This document shows positions 46,929 to 58,312 of a DNA stretch of 64,000 bases, one piece after another. The stretch comes from Patiria pectinifera. Its lineage: Eukaryota > Echinodermata > Asteroidea > Valvatida > Asterinidae. Location of the stretch: assembly GCA_029964075.1 (NCBI GenBank), contig CM057135.1, positions 20,548,863-20,612,862 on the forward strand, given 5' to 3'. Both the position numbers and the translations under genes were made by a program. How positions within the stretch are numbered: the first letter of the stretch is position 1; each line of letters opens with the position of its first letter. A model generated the notes under the pieces. It saw only the letters and a list, made by a program, of their open reading frames with translations. It was not told where the DNA came from and did no database searches.

Positions 46929-47150
46929 CAAGCGGCGTGTTCTACTGCCAAAACTGGTGAGAATTTCACTTTTTCTCCCCGTGTCCACTTCAAAATGATA
47001 ACAATCAAGTGTCAAAGTGAAATATGGAGATTCCTATTATTATTAAGGCTGCAAACAAATTCCCTGAGAGACTGAGCCCACATGCATGACAATTGACACG
47101 GCGAATATGAACGCGATTGGTTTCCATTGAGTTTGGTAATTTTTGGTTAA

Positions 47151-48240
47151 AAAGGCCGACGGAATGAAAGTCGTAGAATACCGTCCTGCTGGTTTTGAAA
47201 AACAATGAGGCTTTATTTCATTATTCATTATTCTGAAGCACTAACCAGAATCAGGTCAAATCATACTGATTGATAGGTATGCATGTACCAGTCATAGGCC
47301 ATTCGTCACATCGCGATCGCCGATATGCAGCATGCATCAGCTCAGCTCGCTCAATATGCACACGCGTCACTTCACACACAAAATGTGCATGAGCCATATC
47401 GCCCCACACGTGCGCTTGCCATAGATCGATTGCCAAGAGGGGCAACCTCGTCCCCAGTGCTTACTTTATTTCCAACCGCGTTTCCAATAGTAAACCCTGA
47501 ATAGGAAACTTTCTTCCTGTATCCTGATTGGATACCGCAATTGGCTAGTAATGGATTTTTATCGTGTACTTGGTGCTATATATTCACAACGTGCAGTACG
47601 TGTTTTCGCGATCATTCGTCCACGCCTTCTCGAAAATACTAATTTCCAATTTGCTCATATTAATATGAAATATGATACTGCATGTTGTCTCGATAAGATC
47701 GTAACAGTTTGATTTCAAAAATCGTGTTTTCGTTACTCACGCCGTGCTCATGCTGCTACGAATTGACTCTGTTTTTACCCCATACACCGCATACAAAAAC
47801 AAACGCTAATGTGTAACGCATATCCAGGCACCAGACTGTTCCTCGTTTGCATACGTTTGCAAAAATCTTGCACATGCAAATGATCCAATACCAGGGTGAG
47901 AGAGCGGGTAGTGGTTGGCGCGTTCTGCTCGAAACCCTGGGTACGAGGTTGCCAAGAGGGGGTATTTTAATTGCTGAATTGAGACTACCCTACTAGTCTT
48001 TTTCCAGTCGTTTTCATTCTGTGCGCGCGCTGTGTGGTTCGGATGACAAATTGCATGATGTCACTACGTACGTTGTTATTTCAACTCCACCTGACTGCGT
48101 TACCAACCACCAAAAACACACTATAATTATTTTTATGACAAGAAAATAATAATATCGTCTGCTTACCGTTCGGTTGTTGTACTGTCAAAACCACCACGTA
48201 CGTTCGCGATCGCCTTTCCTTGCTGATAAGGACAGGGGAC
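47151..48240. other. No recognisable gene
   Basis: Anonymous DNA between the inverted-repeat cluster and the LINE fragment; no conserved frame was seen. Confidence 0.35.
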
Positions 48241-48244
48241 TAGT

Positions 48245-49930
48245 CTAGTTCGCCTCGTTGCTATAAACTTTCGCCAACGTTGGCGCGGCGGCGCACAGCT
48301 TGTTCGATCCACTCAAAATGCGATCGGTAGCAAACGTGCGCAAACTTGGCAACGTTTGCGCAAGTGGAACCACCACAGGATCATCATCTAGTCCTTGTTT
48401 ACTCTCTTCAGCCACGTGGTTCGTTGTCCCCCTCTTGGTAGCTTGTTCTTGCGGACTGCCTCTAGAAGTGCTTGCTTGGCAGGAGCTTCCTCGGGTAGTC
48501 TCAGGAGATGGCCTGTCCACCTAAGACGTCTTCGGGTAATGGCAGTATTCCAAGGGATCTCGTTGGTTCTCCTGTACAGTTCTTTATTGGTAATCTTCTT
48601 GGGCCATTTTATATTAAGGATTGAACGCAAGAGTCTTCTGTGAAATGCATCAATATTCTCTTCTAGTGACTTAGTCAATGTCCATAGTTCGCTGTTGTAT
48701 AGGAATACAGATGCTATGAAGGCGCGGAATGTTTTGAGTTTCGTGTTGTTTGAGATTGCATCACTGTTGAAGACATTCCTGAATTTGTTGAAAGATACCA
48801 TCGAAAGTATTTTCCTCCTGGTAATATCTTGCTCAGTGTCGAGAAAAGATCCCAAGTATTTGCATTTCTTCCAACTGGTGTTGCTTCCGTTTCTACTGAT
48901 GAGGTGTTTCTCCGTCTTAGACGTGTTTACTGTGAGGTTTCGCTCTTTTAGTACCTCAGGTGCCTTCCTCTCCACAGTTGCTATCGGGTGGATATTGTTA
49001 CTTGCCCAAGTAATGTCATCAGCATCTGTAATCCCATCTCAAAGTATGCTGGCGGGCAAATGGCGTAGCTGTGGTTCTCGAGTTCCACAGGAAGGGATTG
49101 GGACTGTGTGTGCGTGCAGTAATTGTGATCTTGAAGAGTGAATGGTGTCTCGGGTGTTTCCGGGTCAAGTTGTCTCAGTGCTTTTGCCAGGTATAGAGTG
49201 AAGAGAATGGGACTGAGACAGTCTCCTTGAGGCACGCCGATGTTGGTTTTGAAGGGCTTACCCAAGACAGTTCCCACTCTGACTTGCAATCGAACGTCTC
49301 TAAGCAAGATTGCCAGTAAGTGGGGTTCGTCTTGCTCTAGTATCTCTTTAAGATCCTCAAAGAGAACCACTCTCCTCACCGAGTCAAAAGCCTTTGACAT
49401 TTTGAGCAGCAGTAGGTGAAGTTCATAGCTATCGGCTGTGATGGCCTTCTCTGCTAAGATCTTTAAGGCAAAGACCTGCTCAGTGGTGCCTCTGCCGTGT
49501 CGATAGGCTGCTTGGGAAGCTGGTATGTGGTCGTCTAATCTGTCGGCGATTCTCTTCGTCAAACAAATGGCCATTATTTTCCGGATAATTGTCAGAAGAA
49601 CGATTGGCCTTATGTTCACTGGGGGTCCCTTTGGTTTGCCTGGCTTAGGAAGAGGAACGAGAATACCTTCTTTGATGTCGTCAGGGTAGATGCCAGTGCT
49701 AGCGGTTTCATTCAGAGTTCTGGCAATTTCTCGAGCAATCATCTCGGGTCCATACTTAAGCAACTCGGCACTGAGATTATCTTTTCCAGCACTTTTGCAA
49801 TTTTTTAGTGATTGGATCGCCTTTTTGACTTCTATCTTGGTGAAGGGCTTGCTCATTATCCGTGGTGGAAATTCTTCAATTATAGCTTCATCATTCAAGT
49901 CAAACCACAGGATACAGTTTGCAAGGTGGT
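48245..49930 (-). pseudogene. Non-LTR retrotransposon (LINE) reverse transcriptase, truncated and decayed
   Basis: The minus-strand frame from 49898 has RT signatures: AGKDNLSAELLKYGP, NIRPIVLLTIIRKIM, QAAYRHGRGTTEQVF, MSKAFDSV and GVPQGDCLSPILF. A frameshift near 49030 leads to DADDITWAS and then the C-terminal domain (LLRSILNIKWPKKITNKEL, RRLRWTGHLLRLPEE). It resembles RTE-type LINEs. It copied its RNA into DNA at a nicked target site. Motif A has Lys where the catalytic Asp is expected (LLKMSKAFD) and motif C is DADD, out of frame. The endonuclease domain is missing, so the copy is 5'-truncated and dead. Confidence 0.85.
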
Positions 49931-50061
49931 GCGGCGCGCGATGTTAGATTGTGTGTATTTGTGTGGGCAAACTTCAGTTCAAAAATTGCGCGCACACAAA
50001 TTCCAAGTTGGCTTGCGCGAATTTCAAAACAGGCCATCAAGGTAATCACAAATTTGCTAAG

Positions 50062-51576
50062 ATGGCTGGTCAACAGTGTGTTGCTATGAGCTTGTGTGCA
50101 ATCCTCTATAGCCAAATTAAGCTGTTAAACATGTGGTGTTGCAAGGACATGGATTTTGTGTTGAATACTGGGAATGAATTGTACACATGCTTATCTCGGA
50201 GCTCTACAATGATGAATGCATACTTGTCAATCAGTGAGTTACCTGATGAAATTGATGCATTTGGTAAACATTTCCAAATGGAGATTGCTGAATCTGTTTC
50301 TGGTACTTTTGGAGAAGAAGCACATTTGATTGAGTTCAATATGATTGCATTGAGTAGGGCAGTAGAGCAGGCAGTTCAGAAATATTTTGCATGTTTTATC
50401 TGTTTCCATGGAAACACATTTTCAGTAATTGCTCAAAATGGAATGTATTTTATTTTTGATTCACATTCTAGAAGTCACAGTGGCCACCAAGATGCTGAAG
50501 GAAAAAGTTTGTTGAAATGTGTATCATCATGGGAAGGTGTTTACAGGTACTGTTCTTCTGTACTCAGAAAGTCTATGAATGTCAGTGATAGTGAACAGTT
50601 TGAAATTACAGGAGTTACTGTTTGGATAGATGATGATCTCAGTATCTGTAACATGCAGGATGAGACTGATAACAGTAGCAATGTTGCATGCACCAATAGT
50701 AATGCACAGACAATGGAAAGCTGTGACATAAAAATCGTAGAAACTAAGAAAGTTAATTTTAAATTTGTTCCCTTAACTTTTGATATTAAGGTTGCATTGT
50801 GCGAGAAACTAGGTGTGAAAAAAATGTGTCTGCATGCTGTTGAGATACCTAAGCAATGTGACACACTGGGAAGACCTGAATCCATAAAGAAAATTGAAGG
50901 TGCCGGTAACTGTTACTACAGGGCCATAAGTTATGCGGTGTCAGGAAGTGAAGATAATCACATGAAATTCAGAGTGGCAATAGTTAATCATTTGTTGAAT
51001 AATGCAGCTCAGTTTAAGGGCTATTTACGTGAAGGTTACAGGACAGTGCAAGATTATCTGAGAAATGCAACATTGTTTGATAGTGATACCTGGGCTATAG
51101 AGGTGGAAATAATTGCAACAGCACACTTGTTGGATTGTAATATTTACACATATGATGATGCTAATAAGTGGTATTTATTTTCCAATTCATTCACACAACG
51201 TGGTGTTGATCATTCTGTGAAAGCAGGTATTTATTTGTGCCACAGAAATCAGGTACATTATGATTTAGTCACAAGTGCAAGTGAGGTAATAACATCGGTG
51301 TCAGATAGGAGTGAGAAGCAGAATCAACATACAAAATCAAAGAATAGAGTGTTGAAACATTCAAAGTGTCAGAGACGTAAACGTGTAAATGTAAGATTGA
51401 AGCAAAAACTAAACAAAGAGAGGGCCAGAAAAATATATCAGAAAATGAAAGAAGATGCAAGTAAGATAAACGAGACTGTTAATGTCAAGGTAACTAAGCG
51501 TAGAAAAAGGGATAAAAAGAAATACAAACAAAGTATTATGTACAGGGAGATGAAAAAATATGTCAAAAAAGAGTAA
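50062..51576 (+). CDS. Helitron-encoded double cysteine protease (C76-like plus OTU)
   Basis: I chose the ATG at 50062 because the peptide AGQQCVAMSLCAIL right after it is the expected start of the first domain; the frame is open further upstream. Domain 1 (about residues 4-180) has Cys in QQCVAMSLC and FDSHSRSHSG, as in herpes-tegument/C76-like deubiquitinases. Domain 2 (about 270-395) is OTU-like: GAGNCYYRAISYA supplies Cys and NQVHYDLV supplies His; the usual Asp of the DGNC motif is Ala. The tail is Lys/Arg-rich with repeated basic heptads and may bind DNA. OTU domains are common in animal Helitrons and may strip ubiquitin from proteins. The frame is intact over 505 codons, unlike the downstream Helitron frames. 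Confidence 0.75.
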   Translation: MAGQQCVAMSLCAILYSQIKLLNMWCCKDMDFVLNTGNELYTCLSRSSTMMNAYLSISELPDEIDAFGKHFQMEIAESVSGTFGEEAHLIEFNMIALSRAVEQAVQKYFACFICFHGNTFSVIAQNGMYFIFDSHSRSHSGHQDAEGKSLLKCVSSWEGVYRYCSSVLRKSMNVSDSEQFEITGVTVWIDDDLSICNMQDETDNSSNVACTNSNAQTMESCDIKIVETKKVNFKFVPLTFDIKVALCEKLGVKKMCLHAVEIPKQCDTLGRPESIKKIEGAGNCYYRAISYAVSGSEDNHMKFRVAIVNHLLNNAAQFKGYLREGYRTVQDYLRNATLFDSDTWAIEVEIIATAHLLDCNIYTYDDANKWYLFSNSFTQRGVDHSVKAGIYLCHRNQVHYDLVTSASEVITSVSDRSEKQNQHTKSKNRVLKHSKCQRRKRVNVRLKQKLNKERARKIYQKMKEDASKINETVNVKVTKRRKRDKKKYKQSIMYREMKKYVKKE

Positions 51577-52952
51577 TATCATAGTTGTGAAAAGTTCAGA
51601 CAAGTTGCTATTGACTTTGATAAATAGAAATATAAACATACTGGTGCAGGGAGGAGAGAATCCATAAGGCATAAATATGAGAGAAATATTGACTATAAAA
51701 CAAATAAAATAAGAAGTGTAAAACAGAGATACCATGACAATGTTCAATATAGAGAAAAAGTAATTTGCAGTGGCAAAGCTAAGTATCATAACAATTTAGA
51801 ACATAGGCAAAAAGTGATGAATTATGCCAAGATTTATGCAAAAACAAAGTATTATGAGCATGCAGCACACAGGCAAAAAAAAGATCAATTATGCAAAGAG
51901 AAAGTATCATTGTAATTTTACGTACAAAAATGCTCTCATCAAATCTATAAAAAATAGGTATGCTATTAATATACATTATCGGAGAGATTTAATTGTAAAA
52001 AGGAAAAAGGAAATACATGAGTGATCAACGTTAACGGGACAATATGAAACAACTTAATAAAGTATGTATGTGCAGTTTGTCATAAACTGCTTTTTCGAAA
52101 GCAAGTTGTTGGGTGTAACCAAACAAATACATAAGTGTTGCTTGCATATCTCAGAAGTATTTGCATAGGTGTGGATCAGATGGAGAGTGTAGTAGAAAAT
52201 GTCGAGTATCCCAATCAAGTAGATCATGTTTGTGGATATGTTACACATGTCATAGGAAATTGCTTCAAAACAAAATACCAGGTGAAGCTTGTGCAAACAA
52301 TTTGGCATTAGAAGATGTCCCAGAGGAATTGAGCTGTTTGAATACATTGGAGGAACATTTAATTGCAATTAATATAGCATTTCTTAAACTCATATCATTG
52401 CCCAGGGGTGGTCAGAATGCTGTACATGGTCCAGTTGTTTGTGTGCCTTCAAATATTTCACAAACAGTAACATTATTGCCTAGATGTCCAAAAAGTAATA
52501 ATTTAATTAAAATTAAGTTGAAGAGAAAGTTATCAGGTTAACAGGTTGATCGTGCGCTTTGTTATCTCAAAGAGAAAAATGTATGGTATAATAACATTCA
52601 GATAAACTGTGAGTGGGAAAATCCCTTGGACACTGAAAATAAAAATGAAGGACATGAATCTAATGATTCGAGTGATAGTGGTGAAAAAACAGATGAAGAA
52701 ACGGATGATGAGCGTTTGACAGGCATAGCTTATGATACATCTTTGCAGCCAGTGAATATTGCCTCAGAGGTCCTTGATCAGTATTTTGATGACATATTAT
52801 GTGTAGCCCCTTGTGAAGGAAATAGTCCAGTTAGGGTGTTGATGGAAGAAGGTAATGCGGCAAAGTGTTTCCCAGCATTGTTTCCATCAGGCACTCCTAT
52901 TTTCAGTGATAATCGTGATGTGAGGTTAAGTCTCTGCAGATATTTTTTATAA
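51577..52952 (+). pseudogene. Helitron middle region: basic repeats and N-terminal domain, broken
   Basis: Beyond the protease stop the frames keep fragments of a tandem motif (YHNNLEHRQKVMNYAK, YYEHAAHRQK), typical of linkers in animal Helitrons. From 52161 the frame has WICYTCHRKLL, PEELSCLNTLEEHLIAINI, LPRGGQNAVHG and LLPRC, the cysteine-rich domain ahead of the Rep. One TAA (52539-52541) interrupts it, and the same frame continues through CYLKEKN and an acidic linker to LFPSGTPIFSD. It then shifts at the T6 run 52943-52948. Confidence 0.7.
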
Positions 52953-55541
52953 CCGGTTAATGAATGCAGACAACAGATTTGCCAAAAACATTCAGTATGT
53001 TTTCTATGCTCAATTCTTGTCAGAAATACAGCAAGTCATGTCAAGTGTGTCAATTGCAATGCGTCAGAGTTCAGGCAAATTACATTGTGCTGAAAGTGTA
53101 AATGCAAGTATGATTAAAGATAGGGATCAACTGAGAGATATATTGCAATCTGATAGTGGCTATAAGTTCTTGAAACCAATCAGAGGTACACCCCCATACT
53201 GGCAAGCAGCTCAGAAAGATGTCATGGCTATGATTAGACAACTAGGAATACCGACATGGTTTTGCTCATTTTCAGCAGCTGATATGAGATGGCCTGAAAT
53301 CATAAACACTTTATTGAGGCAACAAGGTGATGCTAGAGACATTGACGATTTGGATTGGAATGACAAGTGTAAATTATTGCGTAGTAATCCAGTGACAGTA
53401 GCTAAAATGTTTGATCAACGATTTCACATGTTCTTGAAAGATGTTATAATGTCGAGAGCTCAGCCTATTGGCAAAGTGAAGGATTATTTGTATAGAGTTG
53501 AATTTCAGCAGAGAGGAAGTCCACATACTCACTGTCTATTTTGGATTGAGAATGCTCCAAGACTGGGATTTGATGATGATGAAGAAGTTATTAAATTTAT
53601 TGATACGTACATCAGTTGCAAAATGCCTTCAAAGGAAACAGACCCAGTAATGAATGAAATAATAAGTCACGTGCAGGTACATAGCAGAAAACATTCAAAA
53701 TCTTGTGTAAAAAAAAGGGCACTAAGTGCAGATTTAACTTTCCTAGACCACCATCCAACAAAACATTCATTACTGCACCAGATCCATGTGATGGTGATGA
53801 TGATGATGCTGTAGACGTTGGAGATGTTGATGATTTTTCTTTTGATGAAAATAGTGATAATGAGAGAACAACAGATAATGCAAACTACTGTGATGGGAAG
53901 AAGCATAATATTTCCAAAGAATTATTGAAGTCAGTGTGGGATGCTATACAGAATGAGGAAAACCAGCATTTGTCAACTGGAGAATTATTTAATCAAATTA
54001 ATATAACACAAGATGATTTTGAAAAAGCAAATAATGTTTTGAGTAGCAAACCTAGTATTGTTCTGAAGAGAGAACCACAAGATGTATGGGTCAATCTCTA
54101 CAATCCTGATTTGATTAGATGTTGGAATGCGAATATGAATATTCAATATATTAGTGATGCCTATGCATGTGCAGCTTATGTTGTGTCTTATATGTCTAAG
54201 TCTGAACGTGAAATGGGACAATTATTAGCAAAAACACAGAGAGAAGCACAAAGGGGTAATTTAGATGCGAGACAAAGCATGAAAGAACTAGGCTCTGTGT
54301 ATCTACTTAATCGAGAGATATCAGCTCAAGAAGCAGTATTTCGTGTTTGTGGTCTTCGATTGAAAGAGGGTTCTAGAAAAGTAGAGTTTATACCGGTAGG
54401 TGAGAATCCAGTGAGGATGAGCTTGCCACTAAATGTAATTCAGAGCGGATGTGAAGATGATGATAGTGATATATTCATGCCCAACAGAATTGATCGGTAT
54501 AGAGTAAGACCAGATCTTGATCAATTTAATGACATGTGCCTTGCAACATTTTGCTCAGAGTACAGAATTGTTTATAGTGGAAACACAGATGGGAAAAGTA
54601 ATAAGTCACCAATGTATGCTCTTAAAGATGGTTTGGGCCACATACAGAAACGGAGTAGAACTGAGCCTGCAGTGATAAGATACTCTCGGTTTTCACAGGA
54701 TAAATACCCCGAGAAATACTACCACAGTATATTACAGTTATTTCTTCCATATCATGTAGATGCTCAGCTGAAACCAGGTCAATATGAAACCTATGAACTG
54801 TTCTATAAAAATGGAGCTATCCGTCTAAATGAGGAATTAAAATGTGTGAGAGGCATTGTCGAAAGTAACCGCTCCATGTACGAGGCAAATGCTGAGGCTC
54901 TCGAAGCAGCAGAACAGTATGTGAACAAATTTGGTCCTCAGGAAGATGCTTGGGCTTTGATTTGTCCTAAGGCTGAGCAAGACAGACTTGATTGTCAAGC
55001 AGAACGTGAACCAGTAATAGATGAAGATAATTAATTAAGAATTCCAGATTTGCAAGCTGATGAAACAGATGGTAAAATATGTAATATTGAACCACATTCA
55101 TTGAACATTTCAAAGCATGAAGCGCTGAATTTATTAAGATCATTGAATGAAAAACAGAGACAGGTGTTCAATAAGATTCGTAACTGGTGCTTACAGAAGG
55201 TCAATGGGAAGAATCCTGAACCTTTTCATGTATTTGTGACAGGTGGAGCTGGTACTAAAAAAAACCACTTAATTAAATCTGTTCACTATGAAGCAACAAG
55301 ACTTTTTGCGAGAATTGTTCCTATTCCGGATATTGTCTCAGTTCTGATCACTGCTCCTACAGGAGTTGCTGCATTTAATGTCAATGGCAGTGCAATACAC
55401 AGTGCCTTATCAATCCCTGTTGATGCTAGATTACCTTATCAACCTCTTGGTGAAGAGAAGCTAAATACTTTAAGGAATACATTGCAAGATCATCAAATTT
55501 TGGTTATTGATGAAATATCAATGGTTGATCATAAGGTTCAA
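52953..55541 (+). pseudogene. Helitron Rep endonuclease and truncated Pif1-like helicase
   Basis: Helitron_like_N signatures include [33 protein letters not shown] and the HUH-type motif [11 protein letters not shown] (near 53520). After a shift in the A8 run 53709-53716 the frame continues with [10 protein letters not shown] and the tyrosine motif AYACAAYVVSYMSKSE (near 54160), which would form the covalent DNA link. After TAA 55032-55034 come the helicase motifs: Walker [13 protein letters not shown] (the usual GKS is altered), [10 protein letters not shown] and Walker [11 protein letters not shown]. The sequence stops at DHK, about 55541, so helicase motifs II-VI are missing. Rolling-circle transposition by this copy is not possible. 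Confidence 0.85.
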
Positions 55542-55624
55542 GTCCACCCCTACCATGCCTAAGTCCTCATCGGGGTCTGTTCAACAAAGTGCCTTGAAGA
55601 ATTTCTCTGGGTCGTTGTTGAAGA

Positions 55625-57251
55625 ATGGTAACACGGCGGTACCTGTGTCCATGGCGAGAGCACATAATTTTCGTCCCTCCAACACCCATTAATGTGCCTG
55701 TTTTGCTTAAGTGGTTTGTGGACTACCCTGTTTTGAGTGATGTTCAACTTTTACGTAATGGTTTTACAAATGGTTTTAGGCTGAATTACTCTGGTCCTAG
55801 GGTGGCGTGCGACTCACACTGTCTTGCTTCGGCGACTGCTCGTCCACTCATTGTTAAGGATAACTTGGCAAGCGAGATTCAATTAGGAAGAATTGCAGGT
55901 CCGTTCGCATCCCGCCCAATCCCAAATTTGCAGTGTTCGCCAATTGGTTTGGTACCAAAACATGACCCAAATCAGTTTCGGCTTATTCATCACCTTTCTT
56001 TCCCAGAAGGTGAGTCAGTGAATGATTTTATTGACAAGGAACATTGTGCAGTGCATTATGCCTCATTTGATAAGGCAGTGGAGTTGGTTACAAAATCCGG
56101 GCGCGGTGCATGGCTTGCCAAGGCTGATATTAAATCCGCTTTTCGTTTATTGCCAGTTTCTCCTTTGGATTATGAGTTATTAGGTTTCACATTTGAGGGG
56201 AAGTTTTACTATGATCAATGCCTGCCCATGGGATGTAGTATTTCTTGTGCATTATTTGCGAAGTTTAGCACGTTTTTGGAATTTAAAGTTAAGTCCCTCG
56301 CTTGTTGTGCAAACGTTACGCACTATCTAGATGACTTTTTATTTGTGGGATCCTGTGCACAAGATTGTGCACAGCTGTTAAGCACTTTCCAGTTAGTTTG
56401 TAGGGAGTTGGTCGTTCCACTTGCAGCTGAGAAAACAGTGGGTCCAGTACAAGTCATTACTTATTTGGGTTTGGAGATTGACACCATGCGAGAAGAAGTG
56501 CGTATCCCTCCAGACAAAGTACAGGCTACTTCTGAGCACATTCGAGCAGTTTTGGGTAAACGCAAGACATCCCTTCACGGGGTACAGTCATTAGTTGGCT
56601 CACTGAATTTCCTCTGCCGGGCGATTTCCCCTGGCCGAGCTTTTTTGCGGCGTCTGATTGCACTCTCCCTTGGGCTGAACAGGCCTCATCATACTGTGCG
56701 CGTTTCTACAGGTGCTAGAGGTGATTTACTTATGTGGTTGGATTTTCTGATCCATTACAATGGTTTTTCTGTGTTTGCTAAGAGGGAGTGGCGATCCAAT
56801 GAGGCACTTGAGCTTTTTACTGATGCAGCAGGCAGCATTGGTTTTGGGGCTTATTTTCAGGGTAGGTGGATTCAAGGCTGTTGGCCAGATGACATTTTGC
56901 GCAACCCCCCTTCCATTGCATTTTTTGGAGTTTTATCAAATCCTGGTTGCTGTGCTCTGTTCGGCCCCACTGTTTGCTGGTTGCAAGGTGCGTTTTCATA
57001 CCGATAATGTTGCTGTTATGCATTTCATCAACAAGAAGTCCTCACCTTGTCCATTAATTATGCAGCTTGTGCGGCCATTCGTATTACAGTGTCTCCGCTT
57101 CAATGTTTCAGTTAAAGCAGTACACGTACCAGGCCAGTTTAATGAGATTGCTGATGCGTTGTCCCGATTTCAGATGACCCGTTTTCGCAGAGCAGCTCCG
57201 AACGCAGAATTGATTATGACCCCAATGCCGGTTCTTCCTCAGGTGTACTAG
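55625..57251 (+). pseudogene. Ngaro/DIRS-like reverse transcriptase-RNase H, one frameshift
   Basis: RT signatures: GPFASRPIPNLQCSPIGLVP, AKADIKSAFRLLPV, PMGCSISCALF and the active site YLDDF (near 56323). RNase H starts LFTDAAGSIGFGAYF (near 56815). The frame shifts in the T6 run 56921-56926 and continues through VRFHTDNVAVMHFIN and AVHVPGQFNEIADALSR to TAG at 57249-57251. There is no in-frame ATG before the RT, so it would be made by frameshifting from an upstream frame or is truncated. Confidence 0.85.
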
Positions 57252-57259
57252 ATGTTGAG

Positions 57260-58213
57260 GTGGATCGTCTGCTAGCCGCCGCCATTGCATCCAACTCGCA
57301 CAAGACTTATGAAGCGGGCTGGAAATTCTTTTGCTGTTTCCGGCAGCAACCTTTATCGGGCGCGTCCCCGGCTTCGGTAGCAGAAGTTTGCCGCTTTATA
57401 GCATGGTTGTCTTTGCGCCACTTGGCTCCCGCTACAATTGCCACTTATGTTGCGGGCATCAGCTATTTTCATAAAATTGGGGGTCACTCGGACCCAACCA
57501 GGGAATTTTTGGTAACAAAGTTGATTGAGGGCTCTCGCCGGGAAAATCCATCTCGGGACAGCCGGCTTCCAATTTCATTGCCAATTTTGGAGCTGTTCAC
57601 CAGAGCTTTGAGATCAATTTGTGCGTCCAGCTATGAGACCACCATGTTTAACGCTGTCTTCTTGTGTGCCTTTTTTGGTTTTATGCGCATAGGCGAGTTT
57701 GCTGCTTCTTCTCGACGACATGTTCAAAAGTCAGTTTTGTCTAACAGTGATGTTCAGTTTTGCTCCTCAGATTCTGTCCTTACATCTGTGGTCATTGTCT
57801 TTCGGCATGCCAAAAATAATCAGCGTGGCCCTCCCCAATCCATCCGCTTGGTGCCGTCTCGTAATACGGCTCTTTGTCCAGTACGTGCACTGTGGGAATT
57901 TTCAACATTGCGCCCACAAGGTGCCACCCCCTTTTTCTGTCACTATGATAGTTCCCCACTTACACAGTACCAATTTAATGCAGTGTTACAGAAGGCACTT
58001 GCTTTTGCTGGGCTTTCGGATCAGGGCATTCGGGGGCATTCTTTTCGTATCGGGGCAGCGTCCTTGTCCTCTCAATTAGGGCTATCTTCGGTTGACATTC
58101 GGGACATGGGGCGTTGGCGTTCGGGTGCGTTTAAATCATATATCCGGCCCATTCCAGTTTGCCATTTGACAGCAGCCTCACCTGTTACTTTACAGTCTCA
58201 TGGTAGTGCATGA
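57260..58213 (+). CDS. Tyrosine recombinase of the Ngaro-type element
   Basis: About 317 codons are intact. The N-terminal SAM-like DNA-binding half (SNSHKTYEAGWKFFCCF, ATIATYVAGISYFH) is followed by the catalytic half: Arg in FMRIGEFA (near 57685), the RGHSFRIGAAS box with His and Arg (58031-58054), and GRWRSGAFKSYIRP with the nucleophile Tyr near 58139. It joins the element's circular DNA into a target by strand exchange. The frame is open upstream of the first GTG and overlaps the RNase H end, with no in-frame ATG, so translation by frameshift or reinitiation is likely. Confidence 0.85.
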   Translation: MDRLLAAAIASNSHKTYEAGWKFFCCFRQQPLSGASPASVAEVCRFIAWLSLRHLAPATIATYVAGISYFHKIGGHSDPTREFLVTKLIEGSRRENPSRDSRLPISLPILELFTRALRSICASSYETTMFNAVFLCAFFGFMRIGEFAASSRRHVQKSVLSNSDVQFCSSDSVLTSVVIVFRHAKNNQRGPPQSIRLVPSRNTALCPVRALWEFSTLRPQGATPFFCHYDSSPLTQYQFNAVLQKALAFAGLSDQGIRGHSFRIGAASLSSQLGLSSVDIRDMGRWRSGAFKSYIRPIPVCHLTAASPVTLQSHGSA

Positions 58214-58312
58214 ATTGCAGGGTGCGCCGGTGAGGAAAACAGGCCATCCCCCCCCCATAAATTATGGCTTTGTGGCTTAGTTTTCTCCATATACTTCCTG
58301 CTAGAATTAGTC

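Larger units (their letters stand above)
46022..47150. repeat. Nested inverted repeats (outer arms)
   Basis: About 46022-46094 (CAAACTCAAATGGAAATCAATCGCGTTCA...GTGGGCTCAGTCTC, abbreviated) recurs inverted at about 47066-47150 with a short insertion. It encloses a second, longer inverted repeat at 46085-46582 and a palindrome at 46814-46928. Confidence 0.55.
49931..55541 (+). mobile_element. Helitron, partial
   Basis: Frames in order encode two cysteine-protease domains, a basic repeat region, the Helitron N-terminal domain, a HUH Rep nuclease and the start of a Pif1-like helicase. Frames are broken by stops at 51574-51576, 52539-52541 and 55032-55034 and by shifts in the T6 run at 52943-52948 and the A8 run at 53709-53716. 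The helicase is cut off at about 55541, where a Ngaro-type element begins. The 5' terminus and the 3' CTRR/hairpin end could not be located. Confidence 0.85.
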
